Program-made: the position numbers and the translations under genes
Shown: positions 46,002 to 54,478 of the stretch, in pieces
Numbering within the stretch: the first letter of the stretch is position 1
Layout: every line of letters starts with the position of its first letter
The notes under the pieces: model-generated
What the model was told of the DNA's origin: nothing
Seen by the model: the letters and a program-made list of their open reading frames with translations, nothing else
Database searches by the model: none
Source: Glutamicibacter ardleyensis
GTDB taxonomy: Bacteria; Actinomycetota; Actinomycetes; Actinomycetales; Micrococcaceae
Reading direction: 5' to 3'
Assembly (NCBI RefSeq): GCF_014644555.1
Contig: NZ_BMKX01000002.1
Span: forward strand, 496,001-560,000
DNA: 64,000 nucleotides

Positions 46002-46790
46002 ATGCCAGAAATTCCTGCACTACCTAAGCGTGCATTCACCATGAAGGCCGAGCGTCGCACTGATCTAGCTTCCGCGTATGAAGTAGGAGCCAAAGACTAC
46101 GACAGCATTCGTCCCGCTTACCCGCGCGAATCACTCGAGTTCTCTTTGGCCGGACGTACGGCCAAACTGGCCATCGATATAGGCTGCGGCTCGGGGATTT
46201 TCACCGCCCAACTAATCGAAGCAGGGCTTGAGGTTTGGGCGGTGGACCCGTCAGCCGATATGTTGAGCGTGCTCAAAGAACGCACCCCCCAAGTGCACAC
46301 CGTATGTGCTTCGGGAGAATCAACCGGGTTACCCGAAGATAGCGCAGATCTAATTACCTACGCTCAAGCTTGGCACTGGGTGGATCCGCCGCTTGCTAGC
46401 GCCGAGGCCGCACGTTTGCTTCATGATGAGGGCTCGTTGGTGTTGCTCTGGAATCAATTAGACGTTCAAGTCCCTTGGGTTCACCGGCTAGCACGCATCA
46501 TGCATGCCGGCGATGTGCACCGCCCGGAGCTGGCTCCGCCGCTAGGCAAAGACTTCAGCACCCCAGAATCCGGGGTTTGGCATTGGTTCATGAAATTAGA
46601 CCTTCACGGAATCTTGGAGCTGACACGTTCGCGAAGCTACTATCGGCGTTCTAAAGAAGAAACCCGGACCAAGGTGGAAAACAATCTTCGCTGGTATTGG
46701 TGTGAACACTTGGGCTACGCGGCCGAACAAATTGTTGAAGTGCCCTATCTCACCCATGCTTGGAGGGCGCGCCGACGGGTGCGTCGGTGA
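46002..46790 (+). CDS. Class I SAM-dependent methyltransferase
   Basis: A 262-residue methyltransferase of the Methyltransf_11 type: motif I IDIGCGSGIFTAQLIEAG near residue 58, acidic residue in VWAVDPSADM, and DLITYAQAWHWVDPPLA as the post-motif III region characteristic of the YcgJ/SAM-MT group. Substrate unknown. ATG 46002 begins three bases after ribF; ATG 46041 is another possibility. Its stop codon at 46788 forms part of the extended -10 element driving rpsO, a tight packing of coding and promoter sequence. Confidence 0.86.
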   Translation: MPEIPALPKRAFTMKAERRTDLASAYEVGAKDYDSIRPAYPRESLEFSLAGRTAKLAIDIGCGSGIFTAQLIEAGLEVWAVDPSADMLSVLKERTPQVHTVCASGESTGLPEDSADLITYAQAWHWVDPPLASAEAARLLHDEGSLVLLWNQLDVQVPWVHRLARIMHAGDVHRPELAPPLGKDFSTPESGVWHWFMKLDLHGILELTRSRSYYRRSKEETRTKVENNLRWYWCEHLGYAAEQIVEVPYLTHAWRARRRVRR

Positions 46791-46897
46791 TATGATTGAC
46801 GATGGTTCACGCTGCAGTCCGCGGTTGCGAAGAACCACCGTGAACGCTCTGGCGTACACACTGACTTATTAACGCGGTCCAACTCCAGGAGTTTGTT
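46788..46897 (+). promoter_or_regulatory. rpsO promoter and structured S15 leader candidate
   Basis: TGATATGAT at 46788-46796 is an extended -10 (TGnTATGAT). About six bases later the leader opens with GTTCACG (46805-46811) paired to CGTGAAC (46839-46845), enclosing a nested GGTT-gcgaag-AACC hairpin. Ribosomal protein S15 is known to control its own mRNA through clade-specific leader structures; this one is a candidate on position and symmetry. Confidence 0.55.
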
Positions 46898-47167
46898 ATG
46901 GCATTAGATGCCGCAGTAAAGAATGAAATCATCAAGGCTTACGCCACCCACGAGGGTGACACCGGTTCGCCTGAGGTTCAGGTTGCAGTCATGTCCCGTC
47001 GTATCAAGGACCTGACCGAGCACCTGAAAGAGCACAAGCATGACCACCACACCCGCCGTGGCCTGATGGCTCTGGTTGGTCGTCGTCGTCGTATGCTCGG
47101 CTACCTCAAGAACACCGACATCGAGCGCTACCGTGCGCTGATCGAGCGTTTGGGCCTACGCAAGTAG
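46898..47167 (+). CDS. rpsO: 30S ribosomal protein S15
   Basis: Primary 16S rRNA-binding protein of the 30S platform, 89 residues, the exact family length. The helical core [40 protein letters not shown] and [16 protein letters not shown] contains the conserved rRNA-contacting residues. ATG 46898 follows CAGGAG. A strong terminator lies directly after. The pnp (polynucleotide phosphorylase) gene that usually follows in actinobacteria is not here. Confidence 0.98.
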   Translation: MALDAAVKNEIIKAYATHEGDTGSPEVQVAVMSRRIKDLTEHLKEHKHDHHTRRGLMALVGRRRRMLGYLKNTDIERYRALIERLGLRK

Positions 47168-47184
47168 TCTCACGCTTCGGTGTG

Positions 47185-47224
47185 AAAATCCCCGTTTCCC
47201 TTCATTGGGAGACGGGGATTTTTT
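47185..47224 (+). terminator. Intrinsic terminator of rpsO
   Basis: AAAATCCCCGTTTCCC / GGGAGACGGGGATTTT with a six-base loop, followed by TT; ideal intrinsic terminator 18 bases past the stop. A small TCACGC-TTCG-GTGTGA hairpin precedes it. Confidence 0.93.
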
Positions 47225-47421
47225 GGGTCTAATGGACAAAACTGGTGCAACGCTATGGGCATAGGAACTGCGCATTACGCAGATTCTGGAAGCGGGCGCA
47301 AATATTATCTGCCTTCCTCGAATGACAAATAATTCTGCTGTGTGAAATTCTACTTTCGTTTTTATCTGAATTGAGGTTAGGCTGAAGGAGATTTCAGTAC
47401 CTACAAGGAGAGCGAGTAGTC

Positions 47422-48519
47422 ATGAGCGCGACTGTTCTGCAACGTCATTTGTTCGGCCCTGGTCCATGTAACCCTTACCCAGAAGCAACTGCCGCACTGG
47501 GTTTGCCATTGCTGGGACACTTGGACCCTGAATTCATCGCACGCATGGATCGTGTGGGCGATGGACTACGCACCTTGTGGGGAACCAAGAACTCCCGCAC
47601 CCTGCCGCTCAGTGCTACCGGTTCGGCAGGCATGGAAGCCGCCTTCGTTAACACCATCAACCCAGGCGACGTCGCGGTTATTGCGATCAACGGACTGTTC
47701 GGCGAGCGCATGTGCGAGGTTGCCTCGCGAGTCGGTGCAGAAATCGTTCGGGTGGATCACGAATACGGAACTCCAATCGACGCCGAGCGCGTTGCCGCGG
47801 CGCACCCGAACCCAACCGTTATTGCCGGCGTGCACGCCGAAACCAGCACGGGCGTAGTTTCAGACATTGCGGCGCTGGGAGCCATCAAGGGTGACGCGCT
47901 GCTGATCACTGACGCTGTGACTTCCATTGGTGGTATGCCAGTGTTGGCCGACGAGTGGGGCATTGACATTGGTTATGCCGGAACACAAAAATGCATTGGT
48001 GTGGCCCCGGGGCTTGCACCATTCACCATTTCGGACCGTGCCTTCGAACGTCGTGTGCAGAAACCACAATCCTGGTACTTAGATCTTGGACTACTCGGCG
48101 GTTACACCACCGGTACTACCGGTGGTGGACGAACCTATCACCACACTGCACCAGTGGCCATGGTGGCTTCGCTTGAAGCCGGTATCGATCGAATTCTCGC
48201 CGAAGGATTGGATGCGGTCACCAAGCGGCACCAAGAAGCGGGCAAATCATTGCAGGACGGTATCGAAGCGATGGGCTTGGAGCTGTTTGCAGCCGAGGGT
48301 TACCGCCTGCCACAGCTGACTACAGTGAAGGTTCCCGAAGGTGTGGACTCGGCGAAGGTCCGCGCTTACTTGCTGGAGCGTTTCAACATCGAAATCGGTG
48401 GTGGCGTTGGACAGTATGCGAACACCGTATGGCGTATCGGTCTGATGGGACCAAACGCTAACCCTTCCTCGGTGGCGCTGATCCTTGCTTCGCTGAAGGA
48501 AGCTATTAACAAGGCCTAG
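47422..48519 (+). CDS. Class V PLP-dependent aminotransferase (alanine/serine-glyoxylate type)
   Basis: A 365-residue fold-type I aminotransferase. FGPGPCNPYPEATAALG opens the family, SATGSAGMEAAFVN binds the cofactor phosphate, TDAVTSIGGMPVLADEW holds the PLP-ring Asp, and AGTQKCIGVAPG carries the Schiff-base Lys190. The C-terminus has the substrate-binding Arg in VWRIGLMGPNAN. The family transfers amino groups from alanine, serine or aspartate to glyoxylate, a role in photorespiratory or purine/glycine metabolism; exact donor is unknown. Start ATG 47422 after AAGGAGAG. It is a single gene with its own upstream region. Confidence 0.92.
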   Translation: MSATVLQRHLFGPGPCNPYPEATAALGLPLLGHLDPEFIARMDRVGDGLRTLWGTKNSRTLPLSATGSAGMEAAFVNTINPGDVAVIAINGLFGERMCEVASRVGAEIVRVDHEYGTPIDAERVAAAHPNPTVIAGVHAETSTGVVSDIAALGAIKGDALLITDAVTSIGGMPVLADEWGIDIGYAGTQKCIGVAPGLAPFTISDRAFERRVQKPQSWYLDLGLLGGYTTGTTGGGRTYHHTAPVAMVASLEAGIDRILAEGLDAVTKRHQEAGKSLQDGIEAMGLELFAAEGYRLPQLTTVKVPEGVDSAKVRAYLLERFNIEIGGGVGQYANTVWRIGLMGPNANPSSVALILASLKEAINKA

Positions 48520-48595
48520 GCAGGCAAGGAAGTAGTTTCTAGAGGTCGTGGCGAGTACCTATGTATTAGGCCGCCACGGCCTCTAGACTCGTTTC

Positions 48596-49981
48596 ATGAG
48601 TAATGTTCTTACCCTTCACAAAATATTGACCCTTCGAATTGAGTTGGTCGGCTCAGAACCAGTAATTTGGCGCAGACTTGAGATCGAAGACAGCGTTGCA
48701 CTTGACGAAGTCGGGTTAGCGGTGCAAATTGCTATGGGGTGGGAACATGCTCATCTGCAGGCTTTTACGAACCTCAGTCCATACACTGAACTCGGTTCGA
48801 AGTCGGCCATCAAATGGTATGACGAACAGATGCGCGCTGAGAGCGGCGACGGAGAGTCTTTAGAAGACACCACACTAGGTCAGGCTCTGCGGGTCGCAAA
48901 TGACGAACTCTATTTTGAATACGATTTTGGTGATGACTGGATCCATCGAATCACTGTTGAGTCTCGACGCGAGACGAAGCCTGAAGACTCTAAATATAGA
49001 GTTCTGGAAGGTCAGTTGCGCGCTCCTTTGGAAGACAGTGGGGGACTTGGCGGCTGGTCTAACAAGCTAGAGATATATCGCTCCACAGAACGTAGCGACG
49101 AAGACGAAGACACCGTGGATTGGATGGAGTGGAGAGGGGGACCCTGGAAAGCGTTTGATCCAGATACCTTCGATATCGATTTTGCTAACGCGCGCCTGAA
49201 ACTTCTTGCTAACGGTTTCACCGGCGCTAACGCGGCCGGGCAATGGACCGCCCGATTTCACGAGGGAATTCGGCAGTATTTGTCCTTAGTATTCGCGCAT
49301 TGCCACATTGGACTCGAGCCTACCGGCGAACAAATTCCGGAATGGTTTGTTGAGCTTCTCCAGCCTTTTACTGCCCTGGTTGAAATGTGCACGGATCAAG
49401 GTATCACCCTGACCAAAGCCGGTTGGATGCCCCCAGCAATGATTGCCGAGTTGATGACTCATTGCGAATTGAACGGGATCGATTACGAACGAGGCAAGGT
49501 GAAACGGGAAGTTGATCTGCCCACCATTTCAATCATGCGCGACGTAGTTATTAAGCTTCGATTGATCCGAAAGTACAAGGGTAAACTCATCGCTACAAAG
49601 CTTGGCTCTTCGCTGCTCCAAGATCCACTGGCGATGGTTCGCTATATCCTCAATGAACTGCGCTCTGTGGTAACGAAGGACGTAGAAGTTGATGCGACAT
49701 TTTCGGAGTGGGTACTCTGCGCCGGTGGCTATAACTTGGACAGATATACGAAAGCTACAACGGAGGCGAGAGAGTTCGTTCATGTATCTGAGGTTCTTAA
49801 AAACTTTGGCTACTGGGACCCAAACCTTCGAGCCCCTATTTCCACAGACAGCTATATCCCTACAACGGAACTGTGGCATGTGATCGGACGAATCATGGAC
49901 TTCAAGTACTCGAACGCCGATAATCGTCAGGCGATTTACGACAAGCGTCAGGAAATTTCGCGATTCATTCTGGAAGCCTAA
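48596..49981 (+). CDS. Plasmid pRiA4b ORF-3 family protein
   Basis: The first 200 residues match the PRiA4_ORF3 (IS1096 TnpR-like) family: LRIELVGSEPVIWRRLEIED, LAVQIAMGWEHAHLQAF and FEYDFGDDWIHRITVE are its standard blocks. The remaining 260 residues form a second, unlabelled region (GWMPPAMIAELMTHCELNGI, then RDVVIKLRLIRKYKGKLIAT), giving 461 residues, about twice the minimal family size. The domain first drew notice on plasmids and transposons, but no transposase or inverted repeats are visible here. Codon use looks slightly more AT-rich than in the neighbours. Function unknown. ATG 48596, weak ribosome site. Confidence 0.82.
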   Translation: MSNVLTLHKILTLRIELVGSEPVIWRRLEIEDSVALDEVGLAVQIAMGWEHAHLQAFTNLSPYTELGSKSAIKWYDEQMRAESGDGESLEDTTLGQALRVANDELYFEYDFGDDWIHRITVESRRETKPEDSKYRVLEGQLRAPLEDSGGLGGWSNKLEIYRSTERSDEDEDTVDWMEWRGGPWKAFDPDTFDIDFANARLKLLANGFTGANAAGQWTARFHEGIRQYLSLVFAHCHIGLEPTGEQIPEWFVELLQPFTALVEMCTDQGITLTKAGWMPPAMIAELMTHCELNGIDYERGKVKREVDLPTISIMRDVVIKLRLIRKYKGKLIATKLGSSLLQDPLAMVRYILNELRSVVTKDVEVDATFSEWVLCAGGYNLDRYTKATTEAREFVHVSEVLKNFGYWDPNLRAPISTDSYIPTTELWHVIGRIMDFKYSNADNRQAIYDKRQEISRFILEA

Positions 49982-50194
49982 TTCCTCTTGTATGCAATGC
50001 TTTCATGTTGCGGCAAGTTTACTTGGGTACTGAGATATGTAGAGGATCATTCCAGTAGTTGATTGAACCTTGTAGTTAAATTTCCGTTCTTTCGGTTCAA
50101 CTGAAAATAGTTTGTCATGTTTCAGGATATTCTCCTTGGTTAACGATAGCCTCGAACAGATCAGTCGCATCCCCAAGAGAAAGAGGATTGAACA

Positions 50195-50635
50195 TTGAAA
50201 GCACTATTCGATTTTGGTTTCCGCAAATTTGTCACGCCGTCCATCATCAAGATTGTCTACATCCTGATCATGATCATGTTGGCAGTGGGCTACATCAGTT
50301 TCACGGTCTTGGCCTTCACCGAGAGCGTCATGTTTGGCATCTTGGTGCTACTCATTCTTGGCCCACTATTTACGCTGATTTACCTCGCGTTGGCACGTGC
50401 AAGCTTGGAATCGCTTATCGCGCAGATCCGAACTGCAGAGAACACCTCTGAGCTTGTGCGTTTGGCGGGTGGCACTCCTCCGAGTGAACAGCAATTCGGC
50501 GAAGTCCCTCCACACCCAGCCGGACCAACGAACCCACAGGTTCGCCCCGCGGCTCAGGCGGATCCGACACGTCCGGTGAATCGTCAGAATCCAGAAGGTG
50601 GCCAAACCCCACCTGAGAACCCTTACAAGCAATAG
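50195..50635 (+). CDS. DUF4282 domain membrane protein
   Basis: A 146-residue protein with the DUF4282 pattern: LFDFGFRKFVTPSIIKIVY at the start, two membrane helices at about 18-40 and 47-68, and the ALARASLESLIAQIRTAENT segment. A Pro/Gln/Asn-rich cytoplasmic tail of about 55 residues follows. The start TTG 50195 has AGAGGA nine bases upstream. Function of the family is unknown; members are common in actinobacteria. Single gene with a bidirectional terminator shared with the universal stress gene. Confidence 0.85.
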   Translation: MKALFDFGFRKFVTPSIIKIVYILIMIMLAVGYISFTVLAFTESVMFGILVLLILGPLFTLIYLALARASLESLIAQIRTAENTSELVRLAGGTPPSEQQFGEVPPHPAGPTNPQVRPAAQADPTRPVNRQNPEGGQTPPENPYKQ

Positions 50636-50655
50636 TGGTAAGCGGTATTTAGCAA

Positions 50656-50709
50656 TAAAATGCTGAAGCCGGGTGCAAGAGAATCTCTTGCACACCCGGC
50701 TTCAGTTTT
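50656..50709. terminator. Bidirectional terminator, DUF4282 / universal stress protein
   Basis: CTGAAGCCGGGTGCAAGAGA / TCTTGCACACCCGGCTTCAG near-perfect 20-base arms, with AAAA before and TTTT after, so each strand reads a stem followed by a U-run. Confidence 0.9.
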
Positions 50710-50717
50710 CATTATCT

Positions 50718-51119
50718 CTACCAGGTGCCGTCGGCCTTCACTGAGAGGACCGGACAACCTGCCTGCATCAGGATGCGTTGCGCGGTGCTACCCATGATGA
50801 ATTTTCCTACCGTGGTTCGTTTTCGCAAACCAATCACGATGAGTTGGGCTCGTTGTGCTTGGGCAACTCGTAATACCTCGTCTGCAGCATCGTGACCTTG
50901 TGTGGAGCGTTCGATCCAGAAATCTAACCCCGCCGAGGTAAGCCGTTCTTCGAGGAGGTGAAATTCTCGGGCATCGATCAGTCGATCATCAACTAGTGCA
51001 TCACCTTTGGAGGAGTTCACCACCACAAGCTTTACCTTCGCACGTTGCGCTTCGACGATTGCCTGCTCTAACGCTGCTTCTCCTTGTGGAGTGGGCAGAT
51101 ATCCAACAACAACTGTCAT
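50718..51119 (-). CDS. Universal stress protein (UspA family)
   Basis: A 133-residue single Usp domain. It has the N-terminal [19 protein letters not shown] and the C-terminal nucleotide-binding loop [20 protein letters not shown], matching G-2x-G-9x-G(S/T) except that the first Gly spacing is RKR-type as common in transporter-linked Usp proteins, followed by [10 protein letters not shown] binding is therefore likely. Its ATG overlaps the tctA stop by four bases (ATGA), so it is the last gene of the tctCBA operon and may sense the transporter's energy state or substrate; that link is inferred. Confidence 0.9.
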   Translation of the reverse strand: MTVVVGYLPTPQGEAALEQAIVEAQRAKVKLVVVNSSKGDALVDDRLIDAREFHLLEERLTSAGLDFWIERSTQGHDAADEVLRVAQAQRAQLIVIGLRKRTTVGKFIMGSTAQRILMQAGCPVLSVKADGTW

Positions 51120-52738
51120 GGCTTGTCCTTTCCATCCAGATCATCTTCGGTCGAATGGCGTCCGCTCGATGGCTGCTGAGATTCGACTTTGTCCAGTTCG
51201 TCTTCACTGATCATTCCACCTGATGCGAGGCCCGCGGTGAGCTCTGAAGAGCCACCACGTGATTTGCGAAGGAACGCGAGGATCAATGGGACGAGCAACA
51301 GAATGGCAATAATGATGTACACCGTTACTGCTACTGGTTCGCTCCACAGGCCTGAAACCTCACCGGCACTAAGCTGGAATGATTTACGCAGTTGCTGCTC
51401 GGCCATTGGACCAATAATCACACCGAGGATCAGTGGAAGAATCGGCAGACCGAAACGGCGAAGTGCAAAGCCGAGAATACCGATCAACAGCAACAGCCAT
51501 AGGTCTGCGGTCTGCATATTGACAGAGAACGCGCCCAAGGTGGCGAAGAACAAGATACCTGCGTACAAGAACGGACGCGGGATTTTCAACAGCTTGGCCC
51601 AGACTGGCGCCAACGGCAGGTTGATCAGCAGTAGCAAGGTGTTGCCAATAAACAGGCTGGCAATCAGTGTCCAAACCAAGGCCGGCTCATTTTCAAAAAG
51701 CAACGGACCTGGCTGAATACCCTTCATGGTTAAGAAGGCCAGCATCACCGCAGCAGTAGCGTTGGTTGGTAGACCAAGTGCAAGCATCGGAGTGAGCGTA
51801 CCGGCAGCTGAAGCGTTGTTGGCAGCTTCAGGACCTGCAACTCCTTCGATAGCACCATGACCGAATTCTTCAGGATGCTTTGAAAGCTTCTTTTCCGTCA
51901 CGTAGGACAAGAAGGTGGGTACCTCTGCGCCACCGGCAGGAAGTGCGCCGAATGGGAATCCATACGCGGTACCGCGCAGCCAAGGCTTCCACGAACGCTT
52001 CCAGTCTTCCTTGCCCATCCAAGGACGGCCCACTGGAATGGTGCGTGATGGATTGCTGCGTAGGTGAGCGGCAATCCAGAGTGCCTCGCCGATGGCAAAA
52101 ATAGCTACGGCGACCACTACGATATCTAAACCATCAACCAAAGGTGCAAAGCCGAAGGTCAGACGGCTCTGTCCGGAAACCGGATCCATGCCAACCAAAC
52201 CAATGGCCAGACCAAGACCCAGGGCAGCGAAACCACGGATTTTTGAGGAACCGAGCACTGCGGTCACGGTAATCAATGCGAGGACCATGATGGCGAAGTA
52301 ACTTGGTGCGCCAAGGCTAACTGCAAACTTCACCACGATCGGTGCGAAACCGACCAACAGCGCGGTGCCGATGGTGCCTGCAACGAATGACCCAATGGCG
52401 GCGGTAGCTAGCGCTTGGGCTGCGCGACCGTTCTTGGCCATCTTGTGGCCCTCTATGGCGGTGATCACCGTTGAAGACTCACCCGGAGTGTTGAGCAGGA
52501 TCGAGGTGGTCGAGCCACCGTACATGCCACCGTAGTAAATACCGGCAAACATGATCAGGGCACTGGAAGTTTCCATGCCGTAGGTGACAGGAAGCAACAG
52601 CGCAACTGCCATAGCCGGGCCAATACCTGGCAAGACACCCACCGCGGTACCGAGGATCACGCCAACGAGCGCGAACAACAAGTTGATAGGTGTTAGTGCT
52701 GAGGCGAAGCCATCCATGAGGAGACTAAGAGTTTCCAT
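51116..52738 (-). CDS. tctA: Tripartite tricarboxylate transporter, large permease TctA
   Basis: The 540-residue main membrane subunit of a TTT-family carrier, importing tricarboxylates or related acids with the help of a periplasmic-type binding protein. It has 11-12 hydrophobic segments. Family landmarks: [20 protein letters not shown] near residue 27, [20 protein letters not shown], and the second-half counterpart [20 protein letters not shown] followed by [12 protein letters not shown]. The C-terminal 50 residues are acidic and Ser-rich, more extended than usual. It begins directly after the tctB stop and overlaps the Usp gene. Confidence 0.95.
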   Translation of the reverse strand: METLSLLMDGFASALTPINLLFALVGVILGTAVGVLPGIGPAMAVALLLPVTYGMETSSALIMFAGIYYGGMYGGSTTSILLNTPGESSTVITAIEGHKMAKNGRAAQALATAAIGSFVAGTIGTALLVGFAPIVVKFAVSLGAPSYFAIMVLALITVTAVLGSSKIRGFAALGLGLAIGLVGMDPVSGQSRLTFGFAPLVDGLDIVVVAVAIFAIGEALWIAAHLRSNPSRTIPVGRPWMGKEDWKRSWKPWLRGTAYGFPFGALPAGGAEVPTFLSYVTEKKLSKHPEEFGHGAIEGVAGPEAANNASAAGTLTPMLALGLPTNATAAVMLAFLTMKGIQPGPLLFENEPALVWTLIASLFIGNTLLLLINLPLAPVWAKLLKIPRPFLYAGILFFATLGAFSVNMQTADLWLLLLIGILGFALRRFGLPILPLILGVIIGPMAEQQLRKSFQLSAGEVSGLWSEPVAVTVYIIIAILLLVPLILAFLRKSRGGSSELTAGLASGGMISEDELDKVESQQPSSGRHSTEDDLDGKDKP

Positions 52739-53242
52739 TTACAGCACCCCCGAGAGAATTCCGGCTGGAAGTTTGATTCCCAAACCTAGATAGAAGCCGT
52801 AGAACGTACCAAAAGCCATAGCTATGGAGATCAGGGCCGTCAGTACATATCGGCGACTTCCCAATGCCACTGCTGAGCCAAAGAACAAGATCGTTCCCGA
52901 GATAACCCAGCCGGCGGTGTTGATCAATAAAATATTGATCACAAATGCTGCCAGCAGTGGGAGAAGAACCTTCCAGTCTGAGGGCTGGCTCAGATCAACG
53001 TCTTCGCCTTCTTCGCCCTCCGCCAGGTTTCCGCGGAGAACGGTGATGGCCAGGGCAATAGATGACAGAACCAGAATCCCAGAGACCGCGTAGGGCAGAG
53101 CCTTAGGGCCCACCACATCGGCTTGGGAGTACGTCACATGAAGTTGCGACGCATCAACGAACACAATGATTCCCACCAGAAAAAGAAACGCGGCGAACAG
53201 GAGTTCGACGCGCTTCTTCTTCACTGTGGTTACTTCGCTCAC
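52739..53242 (-). CDS. tctB: Tripartite tricarboxylate transporter, small permease TctB
   Basis: Small membrane subunit, 167 residues with four helices (about 12-32, 48-65, 88-108, 115-150) and a polar loop with EGEEGEDVDL. The GTG start at 53242 overlaps the tctC stop by four bases, and its stop is immediately followed by tctA. Small subunits of this family are poorly conserved, so assignment rests on size, helix number and the tctC-tctB-tctA order. Confidence 0.9.
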   Translation of the reverse strand: MSEVTTVKKKRVELLFAAFLFLVGIIVFVDASQLHVTYSQADVVGPKALPYAVSGILVLSSIALAITVLRGNLAEGEEGEDVDLSQPSDWKVLLPLLAAFVINILLINTAGWVISGTILFFGSAVALGSRRYVLTALISIAMAFGTFYGFYLGLGIKLPAGILSGVL

Positions 53243-54258
53243 GCCAGACCCAGGGTCTTGAGTACGTTTGCTACGCGCTCATCCTGCCCGGTAAGGAATG
53301 CTGAGAAATCGTCACCGGTCATGAACGCATCGGTCCAACCGTTGGTCTTCAATGCTTCCTTCCACTCCGCGGACTCGTGCATCTTGGTGATGGCATCGGT
53401 CCACTTCGCCTTATCAGCATCTGAGATCTCCGGTGGGGCTACTAGTCCGCGCCAGTTGGAGAAGATTAGATCAATGTTGGATTCCTTCAGAGTTGGAGAA
53501 TCCACACCTTCGAGACGCTTGTCGCCACTGGTAGCCAGCACGCGAACCGAGCCCTCTTCGATCTGCTGCATGTATTCGCCAGCGCCGGAGGCTGCGAATG
53601 CGAGCTTGTTGCCCAAGATGGCTGGAAGAAGATCGCCACCGCCGTCGTAGGAAACGAAGTTCACCTGCTTAGGATCGATGCCCACTGCTTCTGCTAGCTG
53701 CATTGGCAACAGGTGATCCGGACCGCCTGGTGAGGAGCCGCCACCGACCGAGAGCTTTCCTGGATCTTTCTTCCAGGCAGCTACTAGGTCATCAATGGTC
53801 TTGTATGGGGAATCCTTGGAGACCATGATGGCGCCTGGCTCTTCGATGAGCTTGGCAATCGGGGTGGTCTCGGTGAGTTTGGCATCTGATTCATTGGTGT
53901 AGCTAGCGCCCACTACGCCAAGCCCCATCAACATGGCCAGATCTCCATTGCCCTTTTCATTGACCAGTCGTGCAAGACCTACGGTGCCGCCAGCACCGGC
54001 AAGGTTGAAGACTTCCAGGTTTGCTGCGATGTCAGCATCGTCCATGACCTTGGCCGCCACACGAGCGGTGGTGTCGTAACCGCCGCCGGGAGTATTAGGA
54101 ACCATGATGCGCAGATCCTTCAGCGGGCCGCTCTCGGCGCTGGGGGAAGTGCTGGAATCGGAGTCGGAACCGGAGCTTGTGACGCCACAGCCGGTTAGGG
54201 CCAGCGCTGCTGCAGCGGCAACTGCTGCCATGACACGCATGGATTTGAAGGTTTTCAT
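53239..54258 (-). CDS. tctC: Tripartite tricarboxylate transporter substrate-binding lipoprotein TctC
   Basis: Extracytoplasmic receptor of the TTT system (Bug family), 339 residues. The ATG at 54258 follows AGAGG and begins a lipoprotein signal with lipobox LTGC (Cys24) and a Ser/Asp-rich tether; the open frame to 54603 upstream is not coding. The binding domain starts LRIMVPNTPGGGYDTTARVA, the Bug-family phosphate-like loop, and later shows SVGGGSSPGGPDHLLPMQLA, both characteristic for binding a carboxylate. Citrate or a related acid is the likely ligand, agreeing with the divergent CitA/CitB-type regulators. First gene of tctCBA-usp. Confidence 0.94.
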   Translation of the reverse strand: MKTFKSMRVMAAVAAAAALALTGCGVTSSGSDSDSSTSPSAESGPLKDLRIMVPNTPGGGYDTTARVAAKVMDDADIAANLEVFNLAGAGGTVGLARLVNEKGNGDLAMLMGLGVVGASYTNESDAKLTETTPIAKLIEEPGAIMVSKDSPYKTIDDLVAAWKKDPGKLSVGGGSSPGGPDHLLPMQLAEAVGIDPKQVNFVSYDGGGDLLPAILGNKLAFAASGAGEYMQQIEEGSVRVLATSGDKRLEGVDSPTLKESNIDLIFSNWRGLVAPPEISDADKAKWTDAITKMHESAEWKEALKTNGWTDAFMTGDDFSAFLTGQDERVANVLKTLGLA

Positions 54259-54307
54259 TGATTCAGCCTCTTTGCTTTCATCGGGTGCGAATAGTTCAAC
54301 CCTAAGT

Positions 54308-54333
54308 GCAAGAGTGAAGCAGGTCACTCTTGC
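54308..54333. promoter_or_regulatory. Inverted repeat upstream of tctC
   Basis: Perfect ten-base inverted repeat GCAAGAGTGA-agcagg-TCACTCTTGC, 50 bases before tctC in the 220-base spacer shared with the divergent two-component genes. Either an operator for the CitB-type regulator or an mRNA hairpin in the tctC leader; the 26-base span suits a dimeric activator site. Confidence 0.5.
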
Positions 54334-54478
54334 GTACGCAAAGAAAATACTGTTCATTGTGTAACCAAAAAACGTGATCTGCTTCATGTAAATTGTCGGT
54401 AAAGTTGCCAGTTGCATGGGTGCACCCGTGACAATGAAATGTTCGGTGATAACAAAACGGTAGGCAAGAGGTGGGGCA

